Of a stretch of 64,000 nucleotides of DNA, positions 1 through 12,159 are shown piece after piece (the stretch's first letter is position 1; the number at the start of each line of letters is the position of its first letter). The stretch is taken from NCBI GenBank assembly GCA_028023455.1, contig JAQFVV010006271.1:5975048-6039047 (forward strand), read 5' to 3'. The notes under the pieces were generated by a model. It was not told where the DNA came from. It searched no databases and saw only the letters and a list, made by a program, of their open reading frames with translations. This DNA is from Epiperipatus broadwayi. Its lineage: Eukaryota > Onychophora > Udeonychophora > Euonychophora > Peripatidae. The translations under genes were made by a program, and so were the position numbers.

Positions 1-76
1 AAGAAATGTTTATAGAATCAAATGCCTTTTCATAATCTACAAATCCAAAGCATAATGGCAACTCATATTGATCAAA
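1..76 (-). mobile_element. RTE-type LINE scrap (reverse transcriptase fragment)
   Basis: These bases match, nearly base for base, the stretch near 10,814-10,890 inside the better preserved LINE. On the minus strand both encode the reverse-transcriptase stretch around the conserved FVDYEKAFDSI-like motif. Similarity fades after about base 76, and the left side is cut by the window edge, so the true extent is unknown. It shows that this LINE family is present in more than one copy. Confidence 0.7.
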
Positions 77-900
77 TATACTTTAATATTTTACTGCAAT
101 ATTATCCTGCAATTATGTCTATTTCACTGACCAGATTTTAATGAAAATTAATTTTGTGGTTTACTTTAAATAGTAATTGAGATGTATTTAATATTAGGTG
201 ACAACTGTTGTTTGATGCTCCTAATATTTTATATAAGAGTATATTCTATTTTTATTGACTTTTACTTCCATGTGTGATTTTTTTTTTTGCATGAAATTTA
301 TTGTAAACTGGTAAATAATTAAATTATTATTCTTAGCACAAATAGCAAAGTATTCAATGTTATTTAACAGTCTATGAAGATGAAGAGTTTACTTGTCCTG
401 TGTCTGAATTTAGGTTGTTAAATTTAGGAAGAGATTAATATTTATTTGTAATAGATATTTTATCTTTTCTTGTATTTTGATAAAGATGGCCAGATTTTTT
501 TTTCCCAAGTAAAATATTCACTTTAGAAGATACCTACTAATCTTTATTAATTAAAATATTTTAATGTTGAAGTGAAATAATTACACTTATATGTTTTTTT
601 TAAAAATAAACTTGTAAGTATTTGAATACACTTGACATTTAGATTTACCATATCACAAACTTTTAATGTTGATATAAGATAGTCATTAAAAACTCCAATT
701 TTCAGTTTATATGAATGTTTGTTGATGTGATTAGTTAAGATTAAGATTCAAAATGTATACATACCATGTGATCTCATATATTAAACACTACATGTCTATA
801 TTCTAACATATTTATTTATTATGCACACATCTATGTTTTGCATTCACACACACATATATATATATATAAAAGACATATTTTGTGGGTTCCTCCATGTTAA
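77..900. other. AT-rich sequence, no gene seen
   Basis: I see only AT-rich sequence with homopolymer runs and a short CA/TA microsatellite near 845-868. No coding region or repeat family is recognisable. Confidence 0.6.
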
Positions 901-904
901 AAAA

Positions 905-1375
905 ATTAAATATTGATTTACCGACATTTCAACTTGATCACCCAAGTCATCCACTGGGTGATAAAAGGTAGAAAGACTGTTGTAGGGGCAGTGCAATCAC
1001 TGATTTGAAAAAACGTTAAAGTTCCACCAATAGCAAAAATGTTAAATTAAGAATGTTTTTTTAAAAAAATCTTTCCAAATAGAATGAAGTTTACATGTAT
1101 CATCTCATTTATTGATACAATCTGGTCTTTTAAGTATTTCAATGGCTTTTCTTATTTTGCACTGGTAGAGATTATCACATCTGGATGTGATCCTGGTACT
1201 AGAAAAATCAATTTTATGACCTGAATCTATAGTATGGAGTGAGAGTGCTGATGATGATGAGTGTTGTTTAACTACATTAGCATGCTCATCTTTCCTAACA
1301 CTGATGCGATGATTACTCATACCTATATAAGAAGCTTTACAATTTTCACATGAGACACACTGTTAAGTGAAAGTT
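905..1375 (-). mobile_element. Penelope-like GIY-YIG endonuclease fragment
   Basis: On the minus strand, 1105-1375 encodes a fragment with the order seen in the C-terminal GIY-YIG nuclease of Penelope-like retroelements. A Cys-x-x-Cys stretch (CENC) comes first, then SYIGM, a basic RISVRKDEH stretch with the family's Arg and His, SALSLHT, a GHKIDF motif, and a C-terminal CKIRKAIEI helix ending at PDCINK before a stop. The GIY-YIG domain makes the nick that primes reverse transcription. No reverse transcriptase is visible upstream. Sequence downstream to about 905 may be the element's 3' part, because it stays less AT-rich, but that is weaker. It is a truncated relic, not a working gene. Confidence 0.65.
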
Positions 1376-3600
1376 GATCAAGCTATGGATAAGAAAATAT
1401 CTTCTGTTCATATTTTCATAAAACATAGCTATATTTCCTGATTAACTCATCCTAAGAATTTTTTACAATTTCAATTGCTGGCAGAATCAGTTTTTTAATT
1501 TATCAAAGAGGGTCTCAAAGTCATTAGACTCACTGATTCTGCGTCAAGCATATCGTAACTTAAACAGAAAATAAACTAAACGATCAGAATCTTGGTTTCC
1601 AATAACTTAGTTATATTTTTAGAAAATTATATACCCGGGGCTTAATTAATAAGTATTGGCAAAGGTAAATTATATGTTCTAATAAACTAACCTTACTAAA
1701 TTTAATAATAAACATTAATAAAGTACAATAAAAAAAGTTGATAAAAGCAAAATATTTTATTCTAACGAACTTAAAATATTTTTAAGATAAATAATTAAAT
1801 AAAATTGGAGAGTACACATGCTAGTCCAGATAATTAGGCAAAGTAATTAAAACAATTTAACAATGTTCACTTCTTATGTTTCATTTCCAAGTTTCTTCTA
1901 TAATGTTCTTTAAACGGAAGTCTCTTTAATACAAAAATTAATGTCTCTATCAGGATTATATTTTAAGCTTAATGTAGTCACAATTGGGAATAATTAATCA
2001 TAGCTTACCGGTAAGTTTTTTTATGAAGATTGTTGAATACTATGCATATTTTTTTCTGGAGTAGAATGAGCTCATGGCCATTAGTTTTAATGTTGTCTTG
2101 ATCCTGGTTCTAAAGGCTAGTCATGAAAGCTTTTCTGGTGAACATCTTCATGAATGATGTCAGCAAAAGCCTCAGTCTACTCCTGCATGATAAATTATTT
2201 CCACATAGAGTGGTCTGGATTCTTTTTAATGACCCAGGACCAGCCGAAAGAAAAAACAGAGAAAACAAGATGCTGATCAAACTGGTCTCTTCCTTTTTAT
2301 ACTTGAGGTCCAGTTTTCAGACTTCTGCGCATACTTTTTGCTTTTGTTAAAAATACACATTGATAATCTTGTGCATTCTTTTGTATTTTTCAGTTACAAA
2401 GTTCTCCTTTTCATAAAGTCTTTCTGCCATCTTTAATTAGCTAAAAAGAATTTTCTTTTAGCTTATCTGGATTAGTAATTTGTGTGTCTTTTGTTCTTTC
2501 CAATTTTTACTTTTATTTTTAATTAGATAAAAAAAAATGAACGAAAAATTTAACTTATCATTGTATGTTTTAAAAAAAAATTATATGAACTAAAAAAAAA
2601 TTTTTATTTGCATCTTTTACTAAGATCGCTAAATTTACTTTTTCTTTTAGCTTTTACCAAATACCAATATATTTGTACCATATATAAATAAATGGTACAA
2701 TATATATTGAAACGATAACTTTCCAAGCCCCTATCGTTTCACCATCAAACCTAATGAAACACTCATCTGTGCTAAGTTCAAACCTATTTAAATGTTAATA
2801 AATTTAAAATTCGTTCATGTCTGTATAAAAAGTATTATATATTTGCATGCGAACCAACACTATAATTAGATAGGATTAGTAAAATTATAGCATACTAAAG
2901 TTATTTAATATTTTTAAAAATGTTTATTATATTATTTAAGTTAAGAGTAAATTATTAATTTTGTTGTTTAATATTGTAATTTCGTATGTGGATATATAAT
3001 CTGTGCTACATAGAAGAAAGACATGATTTAAAATATGTAAAAGCCATTATCTAAAAATAATATTAAATGTCTTTAAAAATTGTTAAAAGATTTCTTGTTT
3101 TAAATATATTTCAGGGAAAAGTTTCTCGAAAATATATTTAAAAGCTATATCAAAATATGTTTGTAAATTATTTTAAATAAATATGTAAAAAGTTTGCGTT
3201 TTAAAAAAAATGCTAAAAGGTTGTTTTTAATGTAAGATAAAAATAAAAGCTGGTCAAGTAATTAAAAAGATTTCTGGTTGTAAACAAGTCTCATTAACGA
3301 CCACACCTGGAATTTGTAAAAAGTAAAACTAGTTCAAAATTTACTAATTAAAATCTCCTTAGATAAGATTAAGTTATTTTAAAATCTAAATTGGACAATT
3401 GGTTGCAACGAAAAATCTTAATTATAATAATAGCTTATGGAATGTTTCTAACATAAGTTATCTAAGATCTGGATTATAAATTGAAAAATATTTAATTAAA
3501 TTCCTGAGTTTAGTGAGTCTTGAGGTGATAGATTCCGATAAGAAAAAGATATAAATACTCTGTATTTTTTTTAACAAGGGATAGACAGCCATATTGTTGG
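1376..3600. other. AT-rich sequence, no supported gene
   Basis: No gene or known element is recognisable. A slightly GC-richer patch at 2040-2350 holds a 75-codon open frame starting at 2123, but it has no motif I recognise and is most likely chance or old repeat DNA. Confidence 0.5.
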
Positions 3601-3875
3601 TGAGAATTGCAGCCAGTCTTCACAATTGTTAATGTTTAACATGTCCGGCTAAAAGTGGGCATCTTGTTGCTGTTACTCCACGAGAGAACGGGGTTTCTCT
3701 CGTTGAAATGCCTAAACCACCATCATGCCGCTAGCAGAGATAAGCCTAACAGAATGGGAAAAATGATGCCACCAGCCACTGAGTCAAACTCACCAAATCT
3801 ACAGCAAGAACTTGCAGTCCAGATAAATAATACTGGTACCGTTTTATTTTTCAAACCACAGAGCTCTGTGTAATT
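3600..3875. other. GC-richer island, unclassified
   Basis: This patch is noticeably less AT-rich than its surroundings and includes a 72-codon open frame (3655-3873, plus). The translation shows no domain, signal peptide or membrane segment I can name. It could be an old transposon fragment or a lone exon. I see no convincing splice sites or partner exons. Confidence 0.3.
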
Positions 3876-4680
3876 CTGTGTAATTCTTTATGTAAATATA
3901 TCTATATAAGTTAGCTAACTCTCTTTTTAAAATAATTATAAAACTAATATGTAACTAAAACTTAAATCCATTTAATTAATATTTTAAACATGTCATTTGC
4001 TATCAAAATTTAATGTGTTAAAGTTTAAATAATCTGACTTATTTATATTTTCCATTCACTTCAAAGTAAATTATTTAGTTTAAAGTTATATCACTGCGGT
4101 TGTGTCTATATTTCTTTGCTTATTTTAATTAAATGCTTTTATATTCCATATGCCAATATTTTGAAACAGTGGGCACTAATTTCATGTATATTTTAAGAAG
4201 ATATTATTTGAAAATCTTCGTGTAATTTGTTTATAGCATCAAATTTCTGCGCTGTTTCGAAATCCAATTTTTTCATTATTTAAATGATTTAATATGTGAA
4301 ATGTGGCTTTTTTAATCAACCGTTTAAAAACTTAACTTGATAAAGTTTATTTAAGAATTAAATTTATCCTTGATTGTATTGATAAGTATATTTGACATTT
4401 AAGTTCTTAAGTCCATAGAAATATACTTTCCCTCCTTAAATATTTATTATCTATAAGTAACTTAATAGATCGAGCATGTCAAAGTACAGATGTATTAATA
4501 TTTCCTTTTAGTAGCATAGATATTTATTATCATGCTACACAAGAGTTGGTCCCAATTTGATAGAGCTAATATGCTATTAACTTGTATTTTATAGTATGAA
4601 ATATACTATTCTTTGCTTGGCGGATGTGATATTATTTTATAAAATTATTTCTCTGCTATATGTAATATACGTATCTCAAG
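3876..4680. other. AT-rich sequence, no gene seen
   Basis: Only AT-rich sequence without recognisable coding or repeat structure. Confidence 0.55.
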
Positions 4681-4990
4681 ATGGAGCCATGGCATTGCCA
4701 GCACATCTTTTCTTATAGGGTAGAGCAGTAGCGAAGCCTGAGCCAAGGCCAGGTTAGCACATAAGTCCCCCGCCATTCCTGAACACAATGTTCCTTTTCA
4801 CGCAGCATTGTGATCGGTTACAGGGTACCGGCATTTGTCCCAAGAACCCTGAAGTTATTTCATCCATCCGCAGAGCAACTTTTCCTATTATTGTTTACCT
4901 GTGCCATAGTGCATTGGTAAAATCTTATTTCAGCCAACTCTCCCACATTAACATAACGCTTTCAGCATTCTGAAAATTTTCTCTCGAAAG
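4680..4990. other. GC-richer island, unclassified
   Basis: A patch of near-balanced base composition inside AT-rich DNA. A 61-codon open frame lies at 4788-4973 on the plus strand with no recognisable motif. It is most likely the remnant of a repeat, since other such patches in the window end next to (TA)n tracts. Confidence 0.3.
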
Positions 4991-5499
4991 CCATGTTCGC
5001 TCGATCATTACTTGAGCTGGTTTATGCACTCATGATTAAGTCATATTGTATATTTTAGTAAATGAATTCATGATCAAAGTTCAATATAATTATATATATA
5101 ACAGCCACCAATATAATAGGATTTGGCTTCACGTGATTTATAGACATAACGTAGTGATTTGATTATGTATTAATTGTAAAACAACTCATAATATGGGCAT
5201 ATGTTAAACCCATGTATAAAAATTAAATGAAATTATTTATATAAAGCTATTTTGAATTGTATATACAAAGAGAATGTGTTCTCTTATCCACCCAATGTTT
5301 GCATACATTCGACGCTGAAATGTGTAAAACTTATCAATTTCATGCCAATTGTAAATAAATATATAATTAGTTTAATGTATTTCGTTCTCTGTCACATTAT
5401 TGATCTAATTCAATCCAATTCTAATTATTATTTATAGTCTATATATATGAAACTATGCATTAAGTTAAATTAAATTAGTGATGTACTTTAGTCAATTAA

Positions 5500-5757
5500 G
5501 AACCTCTCTTTTAATTATAAGAATCTCACTGCATCTCCATGACCTATGTCGGCCGTGTGGAAAGAGGTATACTATGTGTAATTTCAAGGTGGTCATTCAT
5601 AGGGTGTTGAGTCTTGGAATCCTGGCTTACGAGTTGAAGTGTGGTCGGACTCGGGATGTTACAGTCCTAGTCTGGTCAGCTTCGGTCTCTTTTGCTTGGA
5701 TTCTGAATTCTGTTACGCGAATGTACAAACTTGACTGTTACAATATATATATATATA
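5500..5757 (+). repeat. Unclassified SINE-like repeat ending in ACAATATATA
   Basis: A GC-richer block ends abruptly in GTTACAATATATATATATAT at about 5736-5757. Other unrelated-looking blocks in this window end in the same way, near 27,738, 29,240 on the minus strand, 31,315 and 57,410. That suggests a shared short-element tail or shared insertion into TA-rich targets. The 97-codon open frame at 5478-5771 across the block has no recognisable domain. Confidence 0.35.
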
Positions 5758-6849
5758 TTCACAACCTTTAGTATAGTTAAATCATGGTTCAACTTCATGT
5801 AACAATATTTTTTATCTTGAAAGATATATAGATTTTGGAATACAAATTGAAATGTTAATCAATTTTTTTAGATATAATAAATATCTAAAGGATTCTTATG
5901 ATTTGATATCTGTTTTAAGATCCTGAACTTGGTTTTAATTTTATTAATTTTCTTTAGTTACAACATCAAATATAATTTTTTAAAAAGTTTTATAATTATG
6001 GAAGTGATTCTAACTCATATTTATTATTGTACAATTTTCATACTGAGTTTGAATACTAGATTTTCATTTAACATTAATAAAAATAATGTTTCTCTCATGT
6101 TTGAATAATTACTTTCTTTTTTTATTTATTTCTATATTTAAAAATATTTTTTTATATTTGTGCCAATTGAGAGTCACAATTGTTTATTATTAATGATAAG
6201 TAAAGTATATAACAATATATTTATTTCTGATATCTGTGATTTTTTGTTTTGTTTTTCATAAATAGTATGTACATGTTAGATACAATGGGGGCATTTTGAG
6301 ATTAAGTTGTAAGTGTATTTTTGTAACATTATGATATCCATTACACTTAAAAGATTCTATCCTAAGTATTTTAAATATTTTTAATTTTATATTTCATTAA
6401 TTATTAAAACTTTATGCTATATTTTTAAGAACTAGGTTTAAATTTTTTTAATGGTGCTGATGAATGGAAGATATGTAACTGAATTTTCTTTGTATCTCAA
6501 CTCAATGTGACTACATTCTTTATAATGCTTACTGTACTCTTCCAATGAAGTAAATCATATCCACTAGATAATTCATTACCATAAATCTAGCTTAGCCTCT
6601 ATGAAATCTGATGTTCTACTTATCAAAGCCCCCTCTCTTTTTATTAAGTTGTAAATTCATCTTTTTAAATATTTATTTTGATCTCGATCAAAATTATTAT
6701 TCAATAATTACACTATTTACAGATGACAACTCTTTCCCCTTTTATTATGCTGATTATGGTACTAAAAGTACTTGGCTTCAAATAAATTCTTTCATATCTC
6801 AAACCCAAACCTGTTAAGTCATTAAATGTTTTAACATTTGCTTATTACA

Positions 6850-7325
6850 ATATGCATATATAAAATGATAAATAATATTAATATTGAATCAATATAATAT
6901 GTAAATTTTATTAAGTCTATGTTAAATAATAAATGAAGCGCCCTCTAACTACCATGTTCAATAACCTTTACAGTAAGAAATAGAGCGCTGCTTATAGTAT
7001 TTTGTTTTATTTAGAGTTATCCAGAACAATAACAGTCGGAGAGCAGACTTAAATCAGCCAATATATTTTAATGTAAATTAATTTTAAATAGCATAAAAAT
7101 CTTTCACTCATTTAATTTTTTTTATAATAAATAAACAAATGTTATATATGTGATGATAAATAATATTTTGATATTGAATACATATAATATCATATAAAAA
7201 TTTCGAGATCTGTTTAAATTAAAATTAAACTGCCCTCTAGCTGCCACATCCAGTAACATTTTACAATAAGAAAAACATATAGACTGATTTAAGTTTGGTC
7301 TCTGGCTATTATTGCTCTGCATAAC
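6850..7325. repeat. Two diverged copies of a mosaic repeat
   Basis: The stretches 6850-6985 and 7140-7280 are diverged direct copies. Both have a TGATAAATAATATT-like lead followed by GCCCTCTARCTRCC and an ACAGTAAGAAA-like end. The adjoining segment 7015-7055 instead matches 7281-7325 in inverted orientation. The mixture of direct and inverted similarity suggests duplication plus a local inversion of a small transposon. Confidence 0.45.
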
Positions 7326-7329
7326 TAAA

Positions 7330-9750
7330 TAAAAAATTCTAAAGTATGGTAAGAAGTGATCTTTTTTTTTTTATTGTATAAAAATTATTGGACATGGCAA
7401 CTAAAAGACAGTTCAATTATTATTTAAAATAGACTTAGTAAATTTTACATGATATAGATATATTTGGAGGTTAAAAATTTAACAGGAATTTTCTGTACAT
7501 TTTTATATATAATTTTCATCTGTGATGTAGTAAAGCAAAGTACTAGTTAAAACCCATCATTGTAAGCTGAAATTATATTATTTAGCAATAGTATTCAAGT
7601 ATTGTGTTTTATAATTTATTTATTGTAGCAAACTACTTTTTTTGATGATGTTAATGATCGTTATTCTTAGCTATTCAATCCCAAAACATGTTTGAGTGTG
7701 ATTAAAACAAATCAACCCATATTTATACTGTTTTGCCATTGATGATGATTTCAAACCACTAATCAGTTATATTTCCTGATCATCTTACACCAGAGGGTAA
7801 AGCAAAAAACTTTCACATCCAAAAGATTTTTGTAGGATATATATTTCTAAGCACCACTTTCATTATCAAAAGAATACCCCCCTTCCAGCAACATCTTCAT
7901 GATAATGGGGGATTATTCTCTTAATTGCTTAGCCAAACATGAAGACATCTCAGGATATGTGGCAAAATATTTCGATTTAGATTTGGAATGAGAGCAAGAG
8001 AATTGACTACTAGATTTGAAAATAATACAAATAAAATTTGGAAAAAATAATTTACAATAATTAAAATATTTATAATAATTATAAGCTATGCTCCTCCAAA
8101 TCAAATGAATATCAATAAAAAAATAAAATGGAGATATTACACCCGGAAAGACCAGTTTAAATTTGACTGAATTTGATTCTACAACCTTTGGTATATTTAA
8201 ATGACTAATTAAAATTAACTTTTAAGCCACTACCAAGTTAATACTAAGGGGGGAAATATATAAATAAACAAAATAATAAGAAATATTAAGAATGAAAAAG
8301 ACTAAACATTAAAGTATATAGAATTAATAACTTTTAAAGATTTTATCTAGATCAAACAAAGTTTTATACTTTCAGAATTCTGATTGTGAATACCAATTGA
8401 CCATCTAACACTCATTTATCCCACAAAGTTTATTTCTTCATCTTGTTGATCTTCTTTTACCATCTTTAATACTAGAAAGAATAGTAATGGTAGTAAAAAT
8501 TGTGTGTTCATCATGAAAAAAATTGCTAAGGACAACTAGCAACTGCTTGTTTTTATTTGCATCATGTGGGAGTACTGGAAGAAATTTTTTACTTTTTCAG
8601 CTGATAAAAAACAGCATAGTTCATATTTCAGTTAATGCACTAATAAGAATTTTATCCCCTTATGGTGAGAATTTCAGCCATAGAATAATTGGTCATAGAG
8701 ACTTAAATGAGAGTTCATAATTCCGCAGATTTTTACAGATGACATTCTTATTAGTCAATTTCTTTTGAATACAGCTAATAAAGTCTCTTAAAATTATGGG
8801 GGATGCACAATAGGTCTATTGTTATCATTCACTTTTACTTTTACCATTTTCTCAATTCTCCTCCGACCTGAGTTAAATGTTTTACTTGTCCTTTTTACCC
8901 GGTTATTAATCACACTTTTGTATACACTCTGAAACACACTAGAATAGTGCAATCGTAGTATCTTTATTATTATTTATTTTAATTAATTAATAACAAAATG
9001 ACATTTTCATTTTTAGTAACCTTACCAAATGTAACTCCATTATACAAAAAAAAAAATAACACCAACAAGTTAAATAATTTTTTTAATGGCAATAATTAGT
9101 CAGATTACCTATTATCAATCTGCGTAATATATAAAATATATTTTCCGTCTACCCCTCCCCCCCTTAAACATTTTTTTTCATTATAACTACTGGCTCAAAA
9201 GTTAGAAAAGAATACAAAGTTAAGAGGAAAAAAAAATCTATATTTTGATTCTTTTGTTTATAATTCATACTTTTAGTAGTCTATAATTTTTGAAATGGAA
9301 TATATATATTCTACATCAAATTTTCTTTAAGACAGCATTATTTATATCTTCCTATCTTTCCCGTAAGGAAGGTATTCATAAACCTCAGGATCATCATTAC
9401 TATGCTAGCTCAATACTTTGACACAACTTTTATACTGGTGAAATTAATTCAACCATGTTATGATTCGTATCTCCTTTTTGCTTTCTCTTTTTTTTCCCAT
9501 TTGGTTTTCATATCAATTTTACAGAGAAATCAGGAAGCTTATATAATCATATTATACTATTATACAATTAGTCTAAACTATTACAATATATATATATAAT
9601 ACTGCCTAACGCTATACTACCAATTAAAAAATAAATAAGAAATTTATGTAACATTATAATATTAGTAAAAACAACAAAATTTTACTAAAATTCTTATACA
9701 ATCATGGTTTCATATATTAATAAATAGACCTTCTCAAGTGAAATTCAACT
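7330..9750. other. AT-rich sequence, no gene seen
   Basis: No coding region or named repeat is visible. The stretch contains several A/T runs, a poly-C patch near 9150 and a short (TA)n after ACAAT at about 9583-9598. Short open frames here show only low-complexity content. Confidence 0.55.
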
Positions 9751-9801
9751 AAAAATGCAACATACACACATGCATATATATATATATCATCATCATCATT
9801 A

Positions 9802-10299
9802 TCAACCATTATCAATCCACTGCAGGATGAAGGTCTCTCCAAGTTTAATCCATCTTCTCCGATCTTTAGCTTCTCTTCTCCACATCACCCCTACACATTT
9901 TCTTATTTCATCCATCCATCTTACATGTGGTCTCCTTCTGTGTCTTTTACAATCTCTTGGAATCCAGTTTAAAATTTCAATTGTCCATCTATTATCATCT
10001 CTTCTAGCAATATGTCCAGCCCAACTCCACTTCAATCTTTTAATTTTTTCTATGAGGTCAGTAACACCTGTTTGTTCTCTTACCCATACATTGCGTTTTC
10101 GATCTCTTCTCGTTACTCCCAACATACATCTCTCCATACTTCTTTGAGTGGTCTGAAGTCTCTGTATTGATCGTCTATTAAGTGTCCAAGTCTCAGTCCA
10201 TAAGTAAGCTGGTAAAACACATTTGTTAAAAACCTTTCTTTTCAAACACATAGGCATATTTCCTTTTAATATCAAGTTATTTCTACCAAAAGCACCCAA
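9802..10299 (-). pseudogene. LINE polyprotein C-terminal domain
   Basis: This is the most intact open stretch of the LINE, 165 codons, ending at its natural stop. It contains RRSIQRLQTTQRSMERCMLG, then WSWAGHIARRDDNRW, then IPRD, RRRPHVRW and WRREAKDRRRW. This arrangement is typical of the region after the RT in HmRTE-e01-type and related RTE elements. It has no independent catalytic role that I can assign. Upstream coding continues in another frame from about 10,318, so a frameshift separates it from the reverse transcriptase. Confidence 0.75.
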
Positions 10300-10317
10300 C
10301 CAAGTTTAATTCTATGA

Positions 10318-10875
10318 TTAATTTCCTCTATTAGTTTCCATCTGTATTAATAATCTGACCAAGGTTTTGTAACTCTTAACTTCTTCTAATTCATCATAAT
10401 CAATCTTTATTTTCATATTTTGAGCAAATCGATTAAACATTACTTTAGTCTTTTTAACATTTATCTTTAGTCCTACTTTCCTACTTTCATCTGATAACTC
10501 CTGCAACATTTCCTGCAGCTCGGAAGCATTATTTGCAAAAACAACTACATCATCTGCGAAATCTAAATGACTTAAATAATCTCCATTTACTTTCACTCCT
10601 TTAGTTTCCCATTTTAATCCACAAAATACTTCTTGCAGCACTGCTGTAAAAAGTTTTGGAGATATGGAGTCACCTTGTCTTACACCTTTCTCAATGTTGA
10701 CTTTCCCAGTATCATTATGTAATCTAATTGTTGCTGTTGCATTTTTATAAATATTCTTTAAAATATGACAATATCCTGGATCTATACCTTGATGATCCAA
10801 AGGTTTTAATCACTGAAGAAATGTTTATAGAATCAAATGCCTTTTTCATAATCTACAAATCCAAAGCATAGTGGC
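10318..10875 (-). pseudogene. LINE reverse transcriptase core
   Basis: Minus-strand reverse-transcriptase palm. GVRQGDSISPKLF is the conserved region before the catalytic box, and HLDFADDVVVFA carries both catalytic aspartates of the xADD box. GLKINVKKTKVM is the following thumb-proximal motif. Upstream, past 10,800, the FVDYEKAFDSI motif holds the first catalytic aspartate but lies in a shifted frame because of a small indel near 10,805. All three aspartates are visible, so this copy decayed by frame breaks rather than by loss of the active site. Confidence 0.8.
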
Positions 10876-11045
10876 AATTCATATTCATTTATCCTTTCTA
10901 TAACTTCTCTCAATACCTGGATATGATCTACTGTACTAAAACCACTTTTAAATCCAGCTTGTTCTCTTGGTTGGTGAAAATCCAAGGTTCTCTGTAGACG
11001 AGTTGTAATTATCTTGGTAAAAATTTTATATAAAACTGATAAAAG

Positions 11046-11071
11046 NNNNNNNNNNNNNNNNNNNNNNNNNN
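11046..11071. other. Assembly gap (26 N)
   Basis: Twenty-six N bases lie inside the LINE reverse-transcriptase region. They interrupt coding between the GSGNDGI region and the EQAGF region. The true gap length is unknown. Confidence 0.99.
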
Positions 11072-12159
11072 AATATCTTCTTTATACCTTTTTTAAATAT
11101 TAATATTATTACTGCATTCTTAATGTGTACATCTTTATCATTTAGACATTTGGTATATAACTTTGCTAATATTTTTTCTGTTTCTTCACCTGCTTCTTTT
11201 AATATATCAATTATAATTCCATCATTACCTGAGCCTTCTTTTTCATACATTTAATTGCATTTCTCACTTCTTCATTTAAAATTCTGGGCAATTCGGAAGA
11301 TGTAATAGATATAGGAGGTACTTGTTCTTTATTACTATATAATTCTTGATAAAAATCTTCTACCAATTTCATAATGTCATCCCTCTTTTTAGTAATAATT
11401 CCATCTTTTTTCCTTATTGCAGATATAAATTTCCTACCAATACCAAAATGTTGTTTTACATTCTTAAGACTTTTATTTTCTTCTACTATATATATATATA
11501 TAACAAAATAATCTTCCCATCATTCACTTCAACAACCAACTTCATTTAACATCAAAGAATATCTTCATGAAATTGATGGCCTCACATTCAAAAAATTTAT
11601 TATCAAACTTTCTTTTACTCTTTTTAAAAATTAAGAATTAAAAAGAAGAGTAAAACTGATGACAAAAAATTTTTGAATCTGAGGCCAACAATCACAAGAA
11701 GATATCTTTCATATTAAAGAAGTTCGCTGTTGAAATGTGAAGACTACTTTGTTTTGTATACGTATGTGGTATGTTTAATTAAATTTCACTTGGAAGGTCT
11801 CTAATTGTGTAAGGATTTTAGTAACATTTTGTTGTTTGGGCTAGTATTGTAGTGTTATATACATTTTTATTTTATATATCTTTGATTAAAACTTTTTTGA
11901 ACGATTTTAATGCTGTCATATACAACATGATTTATAATCAATAATATTATTTAGTCATCTTAAAATTTAAAATTCAGACTTATCTGTATTGAAAGTATGT
12001 ATATAAGTATATTATTATTTTCAATGTTAGTTCTCTGCTGAATAAAGATTTATTCATTTTTAATCCCATTTTTTTCTATAGTTTTTTTTCCCCTAGTTAC
12101 TGCAGAAATTTTTTTATCTCAATCATTAATCTTATATGTGATTTCTTTCTATGTTTTTT

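Larger units (their letters stand above)
9788..11495 (-). mobile_element. RTE-type LINE, 5'-truncated and frameshifted
   Basis: Read on the minus strand, this is the C-terminal two thirds of a LINE polyprotein, which would copy its RNA at a nicked chromosomal target. Order from 11,495 down: the linker before reverse transcriptase; GSGNDGI near 11,230; a 26-base assembly gap; the EQAGF region near 10,960; FVDYEKAFDSI near 10,840; GVRQGDSISPKLF near 10,690; the catalytic box FADDVVVF near 10,560; and the C-terminal WAGHIARRDDNRW region with a PRD...RRRPHVRW tail ending at 9802. The 3' end runs into TGATGATGATGA then (TA)n, which fits RTE-type short-repeat tails. Breaks include a frameshift near 11,240, another near 10,310 and small indels. 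The endonuclease domain is missing because the 5' end stops at a (TA)n tract at 11,486-11,501. It is not functional as it stands. Confidence 0.85.

Noticed and set aside
9755-10147. A 130-codon plus-strand open frame
   Set aside because: It lies antisense to the well-supported LINE C-terminal frame and has no motif; it is a shadow of that gene.
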